NCBI GenBank assembly: GCA_002633275.1 | Contig: NWBO01000158.1 | Span: 1 to 64,000, forward strand | Source: Bacteroidales bacterium Phil12 | GTDB taxonomy: Bacteria > Bacteroidota > Bacteroidia > Bacteroidales > P3 | Direction of reading: 5' to 3' | Length of the DNA stretch: 64,000 nt | In this document: piece by piece, positions 1 through 8,620 of the stretch | How the letters are laid out: each line of letters opens with the position of its first letter | How positions within the stretch are numbered: position 1 is the stretch's first letter | The notes under the pieces: model-generated | Database searches by the model: none | The model's input: only the letters and a program-made list of their open reading frames with translations | Told to the model about the DNA's origin: nothing | Translations under genes and position numbers: made by a program

Positions 1-17
1 AAATAAATTCAGCCTCA

Positions 18-68
18 TTAAGAGACATATTTCTTTATAGGATACACTCTCGCAAATATGTCTCTTAA
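18..68. repeat. Perfect 15-bp inverted repeat
   Basis: Positions 18-32 and 54-68 are exact reverse complements (arm TTAAGAGACATATTT) with a 21-nt loop. The hairpin could end a transcript entering from the left edge, although no clear T-tract follows. The rest of 1-206 shows nothing else I can name. Confidence 0.6.
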
Positions 69-206
69 ATAAATCTAATTCTAATGTTCAGACAGGTTTC
101 TTGTAGAGATAGATTAGAGTGTTTTAACAAAAGAAGTCATCTTATACTTCCGACAACGCAACGGTTTTGAGTATAATATTGTTAAGTTGCAGATTAAAAC
201 TTTACT

Positions 207-815
207 ATGAAAAGAAATATTAGTATTATTTGTATTTCACTATTTTTTGTTTTATGTTTCGTATCTTGTGGTATGATACGAATATGTAATGAAACTGAGA
301 AAACAATAAAAATGGCACAAAGCAGACCTGATTATACCGGTTTAACAGTTGATAAGTTAAAGGAAATAATTTTGTCGGATACGACACATTACAAATTTGT
401 AATCTTTTGGAGTCCATGTTGTGGCTCTTGTACTTAACATATGTATTATACGTACCCATTAGTATACAGACAAGTTGGTTGTAAAGATGTCAGATGGTAC
501 TTTATTATGGATAATACCGGTGGAATAAAGTATGCAGATGAGGATTTGAAACGAACAGGTTTTGATATGTTTCCTAAATATTATATGTATGACACAACGG
601 CAATATATTCAGATATAGAATATAAATTGCCTAATACGGCTAATTATATATTTGATAATGACAATTTGAAAATAAACGATAAATCGAAACTACCAACTAA
701 TTTTATTGTTAGTAAGGATAACAGATTAAAGAAAACCTGTTGGGTATATTCTAATGGAGAAAAACGTATTAACCCTGCCGACCCACAAATATGTACTCCT
801 GATAAATGTTATTAA
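207..815 (+). pseudogene. Thioredoxin-like lipoprotein gene split by an in-frame TAA
   Basis: The first part (207-437) encodes a lipoprotein signal peptide (hydrophobic run ending in a CFVSC lipobox) and about 55 more residues, ending in FWSPCCGSCT. That ending resembles the strand plus CxxC motif of TlpA/thioredoxin-fold lipoproteins. A single TAA at 435-437 stops the frame. Two codons later the same frame reopens (441-815) and runs 124 codons with the character of the rest of a thioredoxin-like domain. Reading through the TAA would give about 202 residues, a normal length for such a lipoprotein. I infer one gene inactivated by a point nonsense mutation, or a sequencing error. Independent translation from the ATG at 441 is possible but would give a protein with no signal peptide and no CxxC. 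A second, shorter relative follows at 823. Confidence 0.6.
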
Positions 816-822
816 TTGAGAG

Positions 823-1002
823 ATGAGACAATATCGTAAAATTATTTTCAGCATTTTTATTCTTGTAGGAATATTAACTATTGCGTCTTGTAGTAAAAGC
901 AACAAAGAGAAGTCTCCTACATTTGTAACAGTAAAACAATTGCAGAAAGAAATAGAAAAAATTAACGACAAATACAAGTTTTTTATTATTGCTGTCCGAT
1001 AA
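823..1002 (+). pseudogene. Truncated lipoprotein, partial paralogue of the preceding gene
   Basis: A 59-codon reading frame starts with ATG at 823 and ends with TAA at 1000-1002. It has a lipoprotein signal peptide with lipobox TIASC and then a stretch with the same plan as the gene before it: a leucine/lysine-rich helix (VKQLQKEIEKI) leading to DKYKFFIIAV, which parallels HYKFVIFWSP in the upstream gene. It ends just where the CxxC motif would be expected. I infer a 3'-truncated tandem duplicate. No matching downstream remnant could be recognised in any frame. It could be a real short lipoprotein, but the shared truncation point argues against this. Confidence 0.5.
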
Positions 1003-1136
1003 ATTTATAGATAGAATAGTTATCAAGATTTTTATCTGATAGCAATTATCAGTTTTATAATATTTACCTGATAAAGTCTTTTGAAAAAACCAGTTTTCAA
1101 ATACTAAAACACAAAAATATTCGTTTCAAAGAAAAA

Positions 1137-1541
1137 ATGAATTTTAAGATGAAAACAAGAGTTGATATAGCGGTAAAAAACAAGACTGAAAAAAATTATA
1201 ATTGTGCCCAAGCAGTGGCAGCGGCTTATGCAGATTTGATGGGCATTGATGAACAAACGGCGTTGAATATGACTGCTGCTTTCGGCGTTGGTATGGGTAA
1301 TATGGAAGGAACTTGTGGTGCTTTAACGGGAGCAGGTGTTGTGATTGGTATGATTACCAAAGATAAAGGGGAAGCAAGAAAGAGAATGAAGGTTGTAATG
1401 GACAAGTTTCAGAAACGTAACCATGTAACACAATGCAAATATCTTAAAGGCTTATCCACAGGCGTTGTACTTAGAGAATGTAAAGACTGCGTTGCAGATG
1501 CCTGCGTTTTTTTAGAATCGGCATTGGCTGATAAAATATAA
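1137..1541 (+). CDS. C_GCAxxG_C_C family protein
   Basis: A small protein (134 residues) of the family named for its cysteine pattern. The family motif is visible as NCAQAV near residue 22, then TCGALTGAG in the middle, and C..LKG, C..C and DAC near the end. Members are thought to bind a metal or redox cofactor and often sit near oxidoreductases; their exact role is unknown. The start could be the ATG at 1137 or the one at 1152 (MKTRV); neither has a Shine-Dalgarno sequence. The gene is alone, between the decayed lipoprotein genes and the convergent ribD. No promoter of the TAnnTTTGC type was seen just upstream. Confidence 0.85.
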   Translation: MNFKMKTRVDIAVKNKTEKNYNCAQAVAAAYADLMGIDEQTALNMTAAFGVGMGNMEGTCGALTGAGVVIGMITKDKGEARKRMKVVMDKFQKRNHVTQCKYLKGLSTGVVLRECKDCVADACVFLESALADKI

Positions 1542-1585
1542 TTATAAGAAATTAAAAAAATATCAAACAAAAATAATAAAACACC

Positions 1586-2638
1586 TTAAAAGGCGTTATT
1601 ATTTACAAAGAAATCTATCCTGTTGTCTGATACCCAACTCGTGCTTGCTTTTAATAGGGTATCGATGACAGGACTTTTTATTCCCTTGCCGAACTTGGTA
1701 TTTCCGGTTATTGCAATTGCTTCGTCCCAAAGACCAAGTTGCAAAAATTTATCCAAAGTCTTTTTTCCACCTTCCACAACTAAGGAAGAAATACCATTAT
1801 CGTATAAATTACCAAGCATTTGCGGAATAAATTCTTCATTATTTGAGATTTTTATGTAATGAGTATTCTCTCCGACATCTTGTCGTAATTTATCGTTAAA
1901 AACAATTGTTTTTTGCGAATCATCAAAAAAGTTTTTGGTTTTATCAAGACTTAGATTTTTGTCATAAGTTACACGGATAGGATTATTACCGCAAAGGTAA
2001 CGAACATTCAAATTGCAGTTGTCATTAATAATTGTGTTAGCCCCGACAAAGAAAGCGTCATTGTCTTTACGCATCTTATGAACGAATACTTTCATCGCAT
2101 CATTGGTTATCCAATACTGTTTATTGCCGTTACTTCTGTCAATATCCATAAAACCATCTAAGGTTTGGGCAAATTTCAAAATTACATAGGGACGATGTTT
2201 TTCTTGAAAACAAAAGAACCTTCGGTTTAGAAATCTACCTTGTTTTTCTTCCACACCGCAAGTAACTTCGATGCCTGCATCTTTCAGCATCTGTATTCCT
2301 CTGCCTGATACTTTTGGGTTGGGGTCGAAATTGGCGATAACACAACGCTTGATTCGGCTATCTACCAATAGTTTCGCACAAGGAGGAGTCTTGCCGAAAT
2401 GACTACATGGTTCTAAACTGACATAAACAGTCGCTTGTTTCAATAGGCTTTTGTCTTTGACTGAATTAATAGCATTGACCTCAGCGTGCCAAGAGCCTAT
2501 CTGTTTGTGATAACCCTCGCCGATAATCTTGTTATCAACCACAACGACTGCTCCAACCATAGGATTAGGTGCAACATTTCCGCTACCCATACGTGCCAAC
2601 TGAAAGCAACGTTCAATAAACATTTTATCCATTTCCAT
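1586..2638 (-). CDS. ribD: Bifunctional riboflavin biosynthesis protein RibD
   Basis: RibD catalyses the second and third steps of riboflavin synthesis: deamination of the GTP-derived pyrimidine and reduction of its ribosyl side chain. The N-terminal deaminase domain shows the zinc site H51-A-E53, then C78 and C87 in a PCSHFGKTPPC segment. The C-terminal half (from about residue 147, starting YVILKFAQTLDG) is the NADPH-dependent reductase domain. The length of 350 residues is usual. No other rib gene is adjacent. It is transcribed divergently from prmC; its -7 element TAATTTTGC reads leftwards at 2668-2660, so the 5' leader is short. An internal Met at codon 3 or 5 is an alternative start. 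Confidence 0.95.
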   Translation of the reverse strand: MEMDKMFIERCFQLARMGSGNVAPNPMVGAVVVVDNKIIGEGYHKQIGSWHAEVNAINSVKDKSLLKQATVYVSLEPCSHFGKTPPCAKLLVDSRIKRCVIANFDPNPKVSGRGIQMLKDAGIEVTCGVEEKQGRFLNRRFFCFQEKHRPYVILKFAQTLDGFMDIDRSNGNKQYWITNDAMKVFVHKMRKDNDAFFVGANTIINDNCNLNVRYLCGNNPIRVTYDKNLSLDKTKNFFDDSQKTIVFNDKLRQDVGENTHYIKISNNEEFIPQMLGNLYDNGISSLVVEGGKKTLDKFLQLGLWDEAIAITGNTKFGKGIKSPVIDTLLKASTSWVSDNRIDFFVNNNAF

Positions 2639-2646
2639 AATATTCG

Positions 2647-2668
2647 TAACTTTGCAACTGCAAAATTA
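2647..2668. promoter_or_regulatory. Face-to-face -7 elements for prmC (+) and ribD (-)
   Basis: On the + strand TAACTTTGC lies at 2647-2655. On the - strand TAATTTTGC lies at 2668-2660. Both fit TAnnTTTGC. They point at each other with 4 bp between them, so only one polymerase could open this region at a time. Confidence 0.7.
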
Positions 2669-2678
2669 CACTAAAATA

Positions 2679-3578
2679 ATGAAAACTAAATCGAATAGAA
2701 TAACGGATATAGTGGATTATATACACGATGAACTGAAAAACAAATATCCGCAAAGCGAAATCAAAGCCTTTATAAATATATTGTTTCAAGAGTACGTCGG
2801 TATTAATTCCGCACATATTTTGGCGTTCAAAGACGATTGTGTTAATGAATCGGAATTGTTGAATATCGTTCTATCCACCGAGCGTTTGAAAAAATACGAA
2901 CCAATACAATATATAATAGGTAGGACGGAGTTCTGCGGCTTAAAGATAAAGGTTACTTCTGATGTGCTTATCCCTCGTCCCGAAACAGAGGAAATGGTTT
3001 ATGAAATTATCAACACTATTCGGCAAAATAATGTTAAACACCAAAACGCTGATATGAGAGAAGAAAAAAATATTAACATTATTGATTTATGTACGGGCAG
3101 TGGGTGTATTGCTTTGGCGTTGGATAAAAATATTAAAAATAGCAATGTTTCCGGTGTGGATATTTCCGATAAAGCGTTAGTGATTGCAAAAGAAAACAAT
3201 AATAATCTTGCTTGCAATGTGAATTTCTATAAGTATGATGTTTTGTCTCCAAGCGAAACGCAAGATAAGTATGATATTATTGTTTCCAATCCTCCATACG
3301 TTTTGGAAAGGGAGAAAATTGATATGAAAAGGAACGTTTTGGACTACGAACCACATCTTGCTTTGTTTGTAAAAAACGAAAATCCGCTTCAATTTTATGA
3401 AAAAATCGAGATTTATGCACGAAAAAACCTTAAAATAGGCGGAAAAATCTTTTTGGAAGTAAATAATTTTTTTGTCAAAGACACTTTATCTTTGTTTTCT
3501 GAAAAAGAATATATTGCACAAGTTAGAAAGGATATCTTCAATAGAGAGCGTTTCATTTTTTTGCAAAAAAAGTCATAA
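2679..3578 (+). CDS. prmC: Release factor glutamine N5-methyltransferase PrmC (HemK)
   Basis: PrmC methylates the glutamine of the GGQ motif in peptide chain release factors, using S-adenosylmethionine. The SAM-binding loop DLCTGSGCIALAL begins at about residue 136 and the catalytic NPPY motif is at about 204-207; PRPETE sits near residue 98. The protein is 299 residues from the ATG at 2679. A longer frame opens at a TTG at 2652, but that TTG lies inside the -7 promoter element, so it cannot be in the mRNA. The gene is followed by tRNA-Ser. Confidence 0.93.
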   Translation: MKTKSNRITDIVDYIHDELKNKYPQSEIKAFINILFQEYVGINSAHILAFKDDCVNESELLNIVLSTERLKKYEPIQYIIGRTEFCGLKIKVTSDVLIPRPETEEMVYEIINTIRQNNVKHQNADMREEKNINIIDLCTGSGCIALALDKNIKNSNVSGVDISDKALVIAKENNNNLACNVNFYKYDVLSPSETQDKYDIIVSNPPYVLEREKIDMKRNVLDYEPHLALFVKNENPLQFYEKIEIYARKNLKIGGKIFLEVNNFFVKDTLSLFSEKEYIAQVRKDIFNRERFIFLQKKS

Positions 3579-3582
3579 ATCT

Positions 3583-3614
3583 TTTGTCAGTTTCAAAAAC
3601 TGTTGTACTTTTGC
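3583..3614 (+). promoter_or_regulatory. Promoter of tRNA-Ser
   Basis: The -33 element TTTG lies at 3583-3586 and the -7 element TACTTTTGC at 3606-3614, with a 19-bp spacer. This is the canonical Bacteroidota arrangement. Transcription would begin almost at the first base of the mature tRNA. Confidence 0.8.
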
Positions 3615-3618
3615 AAAT

Positions 3619-3703
3619 GGAGAGTTGGCTGAGTGGTCGATAGCGGCAGTCTTGAAAACTGTTGACCTTCACGGGTTCGGGGGTTCGAATCCCTCACTCT
3701 CCG
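3619..3703 (+). tRNA. tRNA-Ser (anticodon UGA)
   Basis: The acceptor stem GGAGAGT (3619-3625) pairs with ACTCTCC (3696-3702), followed by discriminator G at 3703. The anticodon stem-loop has loop CTTGAAA, giving anticodon TGA. There is a long variable arm typical of serine tRNAs and a T-arm with GGTTCGAAT. The CCA end is not encoded (the next bases are CAT), so it must be added after transcription. Confidence 0.95.
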
Positions 3704-3843
3704 CATACCTTTTCAAAAATCAGAAATTACATAAAAATTTACTTAATTAAATTGCTGTTGTCTTGACAATGGTTCTGATGTGACTTACGGATAAATTCGT
3801 TTCCTTAAAAACTGTATTGAAAATTCAAAAAACACTTGCGGAT

Positions 3844-3875
3844 TTGTTGGAATGGGGAAATAATTGTAACTTTGC
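3844..3875 (+). promoter_or_regulatory. Promoter of lpd-rfbC
   Basis: TTG at 3844-3846 and TAACTTTGC at 3867-3875 are separated by 20 bp, about 55 bases before the lpd ATG. Confidence 0.7.
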
Positions 3876-3930
3876 ACACTCAATTGCAAGGATAATCAAA
3901 ATAGTAAAAATATATTAAACAATAAATAAA

Positions 3931-5304
3931 ATGAATTACGATATAATTGTCATAGGAGCAGGTCCCGGTGGATACGTTGCAGCCGAAAAGGCAGCCAAAG
4001 CAGGGAAGAAAACTTTGTTGATTGAAAAAGAAAGATTGGGCGGTATATGCCTTAACTGGGGTTGTATTCCTACAAAAGCATTATTGAAATCAGCGCAAGC
4101 ATTTCATTATGCAGAAAAAGCAGCTGAATATGGCGTTTGCGTGAGTGGGGAAGTTAAACCCGATTTTGCTAAAATGGTTGAACGCTCTCGTGGAGTTTCT
4201 GATGCGATGAATAAAGGCGTTGAGTTTTTGATGAACAAAAGCGGAGTGGAAGTTATGTTCGGTACAGCGAAACTTAATAGCGATAAATCTATAACCGTAA
4301 CCAATTTACAAGGAGAAGCAACAAAGGTTGAGGGAGAACATATAATTTTGGCTGTTGGCGCTCATAGTCGTCAGTTACCTAATTTACCGCAAGACGGAAA
4401 GCACATAATAGGTTACAGAGAGGCTATGACTTTGGAAAAACAACCTGAGAGTATGGTTGTTGTTGGTTCGGGTGCGATAGGAAGTGAGTTTGCTCATTTT
4501 TATCAGACAATAGGCACAAAGGTAACACTTGTTGAGTTTATGCCGACAATAGTTCCTAACGAGGATAAAGAAGTCGCATCAACGCTTCAACGTTGTATGA
4601 AAAAGAATGGTATGAAGGTTTATACCGCAACGTCTGTCGATAAAGTGGAAGTAGTCAATGACAAATGCGTTGTTACACTTTCAGGCAAAAAAACCGAAAC
4701 TTTGGAATGCGATGTTGTTCTTTCTGCCGTAGGAGTTGAAACCAATTTAAGCGGATTGGGATTGGAAGAAGCAGGTGTTGAATTTGAAAGAGGTAAAGTA
4801 AGTGTTAATGATTGGTATGAAACTAACGTCAAAGGCGTATATGCAATAGGTGATATAGTTCATGGTCCTGCATTGGCACATGTAGCATCGGCAGAAGCCG
4901 TTGTTTGTGTAAATCATATTCTGGGCAAAGAAGTTTCGCCTGTTAATTACGCAAATATACCGGGCTGTACATACACAACACCGGAGATTGCATCCGTTGG
5001 TTTGAATGAAGATAAAGCCAAAGAGCAAGGCTACGAAATAAAAGTAGGTAAGTTTATGTTTATGGCATCAGGTAAAGCCACAGCAGCAGGCAATAGAGAC
5101 GGATTTGTCAAAATTGTTTTGAACGCAAAGACAGACCAAATTCTTGGTTGTTCGATGATAGGCGACAACGTAACTGAAATGATTGAAGAAATAGTTGTTG
5201 CAAGACAAATGAATTTGACAGGAAAACAAATTCTTTCAACCGTACATCCTCACCCAACAATGTCAGAGGGCGTTATGGAAGCATTGAACAATTGCTACGA
5301 ATAA
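3931..5304 (+). CDS. lpd: Dihydrolipoyl dehydrogenase
   Basis: This flavoprotein is the E3 subunit of 2-oxo acid dehydrogenase complexes or of the glycine cleavage system; it reoxidises dihydrolipoyl groups with NAD+. The FAD-binding GAGPGG is at residues 9-14, the redox disulfide is C40/C45 in GGICLNWGCIPTK, and a second dinucleotide fold (VVVGSGAIGSEFAHF) lies in the middle. The C-terminal HPHPTMSE with the catalytic His-Glu pair is at about 439-446. The length of 457 residues is normal. No genes for partner subunits are adjacent; it shares a promoter with rfbC, which follows 10 bp later. Confidence 0.95.
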   Translation: MNYDIIVIGAGPGGYVAAEKAAKAGKKTLLIEKERLGGICLNWGCIPTKALLKSAQAFHYAEKAAEYGVCVSGEVKPDFAKMVERSRGVSDAMNKGVEFLMNKSGVEVMFGTAKLNSDKSITVTNLQGEATKVEGEHIILAVGAHSRQLPNLPQDGKHIIGYREAMTLEKQPESMVVVGSGAIGSEFAHFYQTIGTKVTLVEFMPTIVPNEDKEVASTLQRCMKKNGMKVYTATSVDKVEVVNDKCVVTLSGKKTETLECDVVLSAVGVETNLSGLGLEEAGVEFERGKVSVNDWYETNVKGVYAIGDIVHGPALAHVASAEAVVCVNHILGKEVSPVNYANIPGCTYTTPEIASVGLNEDKAKEQGYEIKVGKFMFMASGKATAAGNRDGFVKIVLNAKTDQILGCSMIGDNVTEMIEEIVVARQMNLTGKQILSTVHPHPTMSEGVMEALNNCYE

Positions 5305-5314
5305 ACAAATAGAT

Positions 5315-5857
5315 ATGGAAATTCAAAGCACACCGATAGAGGACTTGAAAATAATTAAACCCGACGTGTTTTTTGACAACAGAGGATACTTTTACGAATC
5401 ATACAGCGAGAAGAAATTTTCTGATATTGGCATTACCAATAAATTCGTGCAAGATAATGAAAGCAAAAGTCAAAAAGGCGTTGTAAGGGGATTACATTTT
5501 CAAAATCCGCCGTATTGCCAGGCAAAACTTATAAGAGTTATTAAAGGAGAAGTGTTAGATGTAGCTGTAGATTTAAGAAAAAACTCTAAAACATACGGTC
5601 AGCATTTCAAAGTAATTCTTAACGAGGATAACAAATTAATGTTTTACATTCCAAAGGGGTTTGCTCATGGTTTTTTGACGTTAAAAGACGATACGATTTT
5701 CTCATATAAGTGCGATGAGTTTTATAACAAACAAAGCGAGGGCGGTATAATGTGGAACGACTCTTCGCTTGGTATTGATTGGGGTATTGATAATCCGATT
5801 ACCTCGGAAAAAGATCAACATTACGTAAGTTTTAAGGATTTTGTAAGTCCTTTCTAA
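5315..5857 (+). CDS. rfbC: dTDP-4-dehydrorhamnose 3,5-epimerase
   Basis: A cupin-fold epimerase of the dTDP-L-rhamnose pathway. Family landmarks are PDVFFDNRGYFYESY near residue 17, FVQDNESKSQKGVVRGLHFQ (residues about 44-63, with the catalytic His in RGLHFQ), and IPKGFAHGFLTL in the second half. At 180 residues it is full length. The other three rhamnose genes (rfbA, rfbB, rfbD) are not in the window, and the partner in the operon is lpd, so its location is isolated from a polysaccharide locus. Confidence 0.93.
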   Translation: MEIQSTPIEDLKIIKPDVFFDNRGYFYESYSEKKFSDIGITNKFVQDNESKSQKGVVRGLHFQNPPYCQAKLIRVIKGEVLDVAVDLRKNSKTYGQHFKVILNEDNKLMFYIPKGFAHGFLTLKDDTIFSYKCDEFYNKQSEGGIMWNDSSLGIDWGIDNPITSEKDQHYVSFKDFVSPF

Positions 5858-5869
5858 AAAATTCCTTTT

Positions 5870-5905
5870 ATAAGTCGTTGGTGTGTTATTGCACTAACGA
5901 CTTAT
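5870..5905 (+). terminator. Rho-independent terminator of lpd-rfbC
   Basis: A 14-bp stem (5870-5883 with 5892-5905, one G-U pair) with an 8-nt loop and a T-rich tail. Confidence 0.85.
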
Positions 5906-5920
5906 ATTTATTTTGAAACT

Positions 5921-7627
5921 ATGGACGATAATCGATATGAAATATTAAAAAGATATTGGGGCTATGATTCTTTTCGCCCGATGCAAGAAGAGGTAATATC
6001 GTCCATTATGGAGAATAAAGACACTTTGGCTGTATTGCCCACAGGGGCGGGAAAGAGTCTTTGTTATCAGTTACCGGCGTTAATGAAAATTGGCATTTGC
6101 ATAGTTGTCGAGCCGCTTATATCTTTGATTAAAGACCAAATGGATAGTTTGGCAAGGTTGGGTATTAAATCCGTTACGATAAACAGTATGCAATCGGTGG
6201 ATAAACATCATGCGGCTATCAACCAATTAATGAATCACAGATGTAAGATATTGTTCATTGCCGCCGAAAGACTGATGAACTCAACGTTTAGGCAATATCT
6301 GACTCAGATTAAAGTTAGTTTTGTCGTGATAGATGAAGCCCATTGCATTTCACAATGGGGGCATAATTTCAGACCATCATATAGAAAATTGGCATCAATA
6401 AAGGATATTGTACATAATGTTCCGATTTTGGCTTTGACGGCAACGGCAACGCAGAAAGTACAAAAAGACATTACCGATAGTCTTCAAATGAAAAATCCTA
6501 ATGTATTCCTTGGAGATTTTTATAGAAAAAATATTTCATTGACGGTAGAATATTGGGAGAAAAAGAAAGAGAGAGTAGTGGAATTAATAAAGTCTTTTAA
6601 CGCCTGTGGAATCGTTTATTGCCGAAAACGTAGCGATACATATATATTAGCAAATTATCTTAAATCGCAAGGCGTAAGTGTTGTTGCATATAGTGCCGAA
6701 CTTACTTCTTATGAAAGGAACAAAGCCCAAAATGATTGGATAAGCGAAAAAGTTCAAGTTATTGTTGCAACAACGGCTTTCGGTATGGGTATAGATAAAC
6801 CCGATGTACGCTATGTTATCCATTACGATTTGCCTGATAATATAGAGAGTTTTTATCAAGAGTTTGGAAGGGCAGGACGTGATGGCAAACCTTCATCAAG
6901 TATAGTTTTGTATAGCAAAGATGATTTGAAAACACATAAGTATATATCGGAATACGCCTATCCCGATAAAGAAATAATAGCCAATGTTTATAAACTTCTT
7001 TGTTCAAAATACAGGATTTCTTATCAAAGTGGCAAAGGCGAGGAGTTTGGTTTCGATTTCGACGACTTTGTTTTGCAGTGCAGGGGATATACCGATTTGG
7101 TCGTTAGAAATGCTTTGAAGATTTTGCAGAATGAAGGCTGGGTGAGTTTTTATAAGCAGGAAAATCCGCAAAGTAAAGTCAAAATTCTTGTTACCAATGA
7201 GGAGTTAAACAAGTTTGTTGCCGAAAACGACGAATATTGGTATATTTTTGAGATGCTGTTAAGGGAGTTCCCCGATATTAGATACGATTGGGTAAATATA
7301 AACGAGAAGCGATTTGCAGACTTTGGCAGAGTAACGCAAACACAGGTGGAACGAGATTTACAACAACTCTCCAAATACAATATTATAGGTTATAAAACAA
7401 AACAACGAGGAAATATCGTAAAGTTTCTTCAAGACCGTCCGTTCTTTACAAACCATTTGTTAAGTAAAGAAATCTATTATTCACCAAGAGAATCCACAAT
7501 TGCAAAGAGTGAATTGTTTAGACGCTGGATTGAGAGTTATTCTTGCAGGTGGCAAATGATATTAAATTATTTCGGACAACAAACAGAGAAATGTAATAAT
7601 TGCGATAACTGTCATTTGCATAAGTAA
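5921..7627 (+). CDS. RecQ-family ATP-dependent DNA helicase
   Basis: A 3'-5' superfamily 2 DNA helicase. Walker A (PTGAGKS) is at residues 40-46, the DEAH box at about 138-141 followed by the RecQ signature [13 protein letters not shown], and the motif VI region [10 protein letters not shown] in the middle. After a winged-helix-like region (about 370-500) the protein ends with a zinc cluster of four cysteines (C542, C558, C561, C564; CNNCDNC). There is no HRDC domain, and the cysteine cluster sits at the extreme C-terminus, not directly after the helicase core as in E. coli RecQ. I know this arrangement from other Bacteroidota RecQ-like proteins of about 600 residues. It probably acts in replication-fork repair. 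Confidence 0.9.
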   Translation: MDDNRYEILKRYWGYDSFRPMQEEVISSIMENKDTLAVLPTGAGKSLCYQLPALMKIGICIVVEPLISLIKDQMDSLARLGIKSVTINSMQSVDKHHAAINQLMNHRCKILFIAAERLMNSTFRQYLTQIKVSFVVIDEAHCISQWGHNFRPSYRKLASIKDIVHNVPILALTATATQKVQKDITDSLQMKNPNVFLGDFYRKNISLTVEYWEKKKERVVELIKSFNACGIVYCRKRSDTYILANYLKSQGVSVVAYSAELTSYERNKAQNDWISEKVQVIVATTAFGMGIDKPDVRYVIHYDLPDNIESFYQEFGRAGRDGKPSSSIVLYSKDDLKTHKYISEYAYPDKEIIANVYKLLCSKYRISYQSGKGEEFGFDFDDFVLQCRGYTDLVVRNALKILQNEGWVSFYKQENPQSKVKILVTNEELNKFVAENDEYWYIFEMLLREFPDIRYDWVNINEKRFADFGRVTQTQVERDLQQLSKYNIIGYKTKQRGNIVKFLQDRPFFTNHLLSKEIYYSPRESTIAKSELFRRWIESYSCRWQMILNYFGQQTEKCNNCDNCHLHK

Positions 7628-7732
7628 AATAATCACTAATATTAGGTGAATAGTCATTAACATTATTAAAATAATCATTAACACTAATAAAATGGTTATT
7701 AATATTAATAAAATGATTGTTGATGCCGATAC
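7628..7732. repeat. 21-bp tandem repeat array A (5 units)
   Basis: Five head-to-tail units start at 7628, 7649, 7670, 7691 and 7712, each 21 bp. The best unit (7670-7690) reads AATAATCATT AACACTAATAA. Units differ at several positions but keep the frame exactly. The array fills the space between recQ and the promoter of the next gene. Confidence 0.8.
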
Positions 7733-7759
7733 GACTATTCAAATAATTGAGCCAAAATA

Positions 7760-7791
7760 TTGGTTGAAATAAAAAAAAGTTCTAAATTTGC
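7760..7791 (+). promoter_or_regulatory. Promoter of the glycosyltransferase gene
   Basis: TTG at 7760-7762, a 20-bp spacer, and TAAATTTGC at 7783-7791, directly after repeat array A. Confidence 0.7.
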
Positions 7792-7837
7792 AAATCGAAA
7801 GATTGAAGTTTATTTATTTTAACATAATAATTAAGAC

Positions 7838-8590
7838 GTGAGAAAGCCATTAGTGTCAATTATTACAATTTGTTACAATGCACAAGATGTAATAGAATCA
7901 ACGATAAACTCTGTTCGTATTCAAGATTACGAAAATATAGAATATATAGTTGTTGATGGCAATTCCTCTGACGATACAAAAATCATTATAGAGCAAAACA
8001 GAGATGCTATAACCAAATTCATCTCCGAGCCTGATAATGGTCTTTATTATGCTATGAATAAAGGTTTGGATATGGCAACGGGAGAATATGTTTGGTTCAT
8101 AAATGCAGGTGATAGAATAGCACACTCAAATACTTTGAGTAAGATAATGTCGTCCTCTCTCATACTTCAAGATATTTATTACGGAAAAACAAAGATAATC
8201 AATAAACAAGGACAGACTATCGGCGAAAGAAGATTGACTCCTCCCGCAAGACTTAATCGTAATTCGTTCAAAATGGGTATGCTTGTTTGTCATCAAGCGA
8301 TAATCATCAAGAAAAAACTTACCACTCATTACAATACCAAATACAGTATCACATCGGATTATGATTGGGTGCAAAGTGCAATTGAAAAAGCCAGTCCTGA
8401 AAAAATTCGGAATACTCATCTTACTTTCTGTAAGTTTTTGGAGGGTGGTATTTCTTCAAAACGAATGAATAAAGCCAATATGGAAAGATTTCACATAATG
8501 ATTGAGCATTTTGGTTTGTTTCAAGCGTTGTTTTTTAACTTTATAATGTCTTTTCGTTTCATCAAATCAAAAATCAAAGGCGAACTTTAA
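7838..8590 (+). CDS. Glycosyltransferase family 2 protein
   Basis: A cytoplasmic GT-A fold sugar transferase of 250 residues. The N-terminus VSIITICYNAQDVIESTINSV is the nucleotide-sugar binding start, followed by IEYIVVDGNSSDDT, and GLYYAMNKGLDMATGEYVWF leading to NAGD, the metal-binding DxD-type site (about residue 90). It resembles colanic-acid type enzymes (WcaA/WcaE like) that build surface polysaccharide. The start is GTG at 7838; a later in-frame ATG would remove the first fold element. fabG follows 30 bp later and may be co-transcribed. The acceptor sugar cannot be told from sequence. Confidence 0.88.
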   Translation: MRKPLVSIITICYNAQDVIESTINSVRIQDYENIEYIVVDGNSSDDTKIIIEQNRDAITKFISEPDNGLYYAMNKGLDMATGEYVWFINAGDRIAHSNTLSKIMSSSLILQDIYYGKTKIINKQGQTIGERRLTPPARLNRNSFKMGMLVCHQAIIIKKKLTTHYNTKYSITSDYDWVQSAIEKASPEKIRNTHLTFCKFLEGGISSKRMNKANMERFHIMIEHFGLFQALFFNFIMSFRFIKSKIKGEL

Positions 8591-8620
8591 TTTTACAAAC
8601 AATATAAAAAATAATAAGAA

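Noticed and set aside
207-815. Programmed read-through or selenocysteine at the in-frame stop
   Set aside because: The codon is TAA, not TGA, and no hairpin of that type follows; a nonsense mutation is simpler.
3619-3703. tRNA-Ser as an integration site
   Set aside because: No integrase, no repeated tRNA end and no foreign genes follow.
7628-7732. The tandem arrays as CRISPR
   Set aside because: Units are directly adjacent at 21 bp with no spacers, they diverge, and no cas gene is near.
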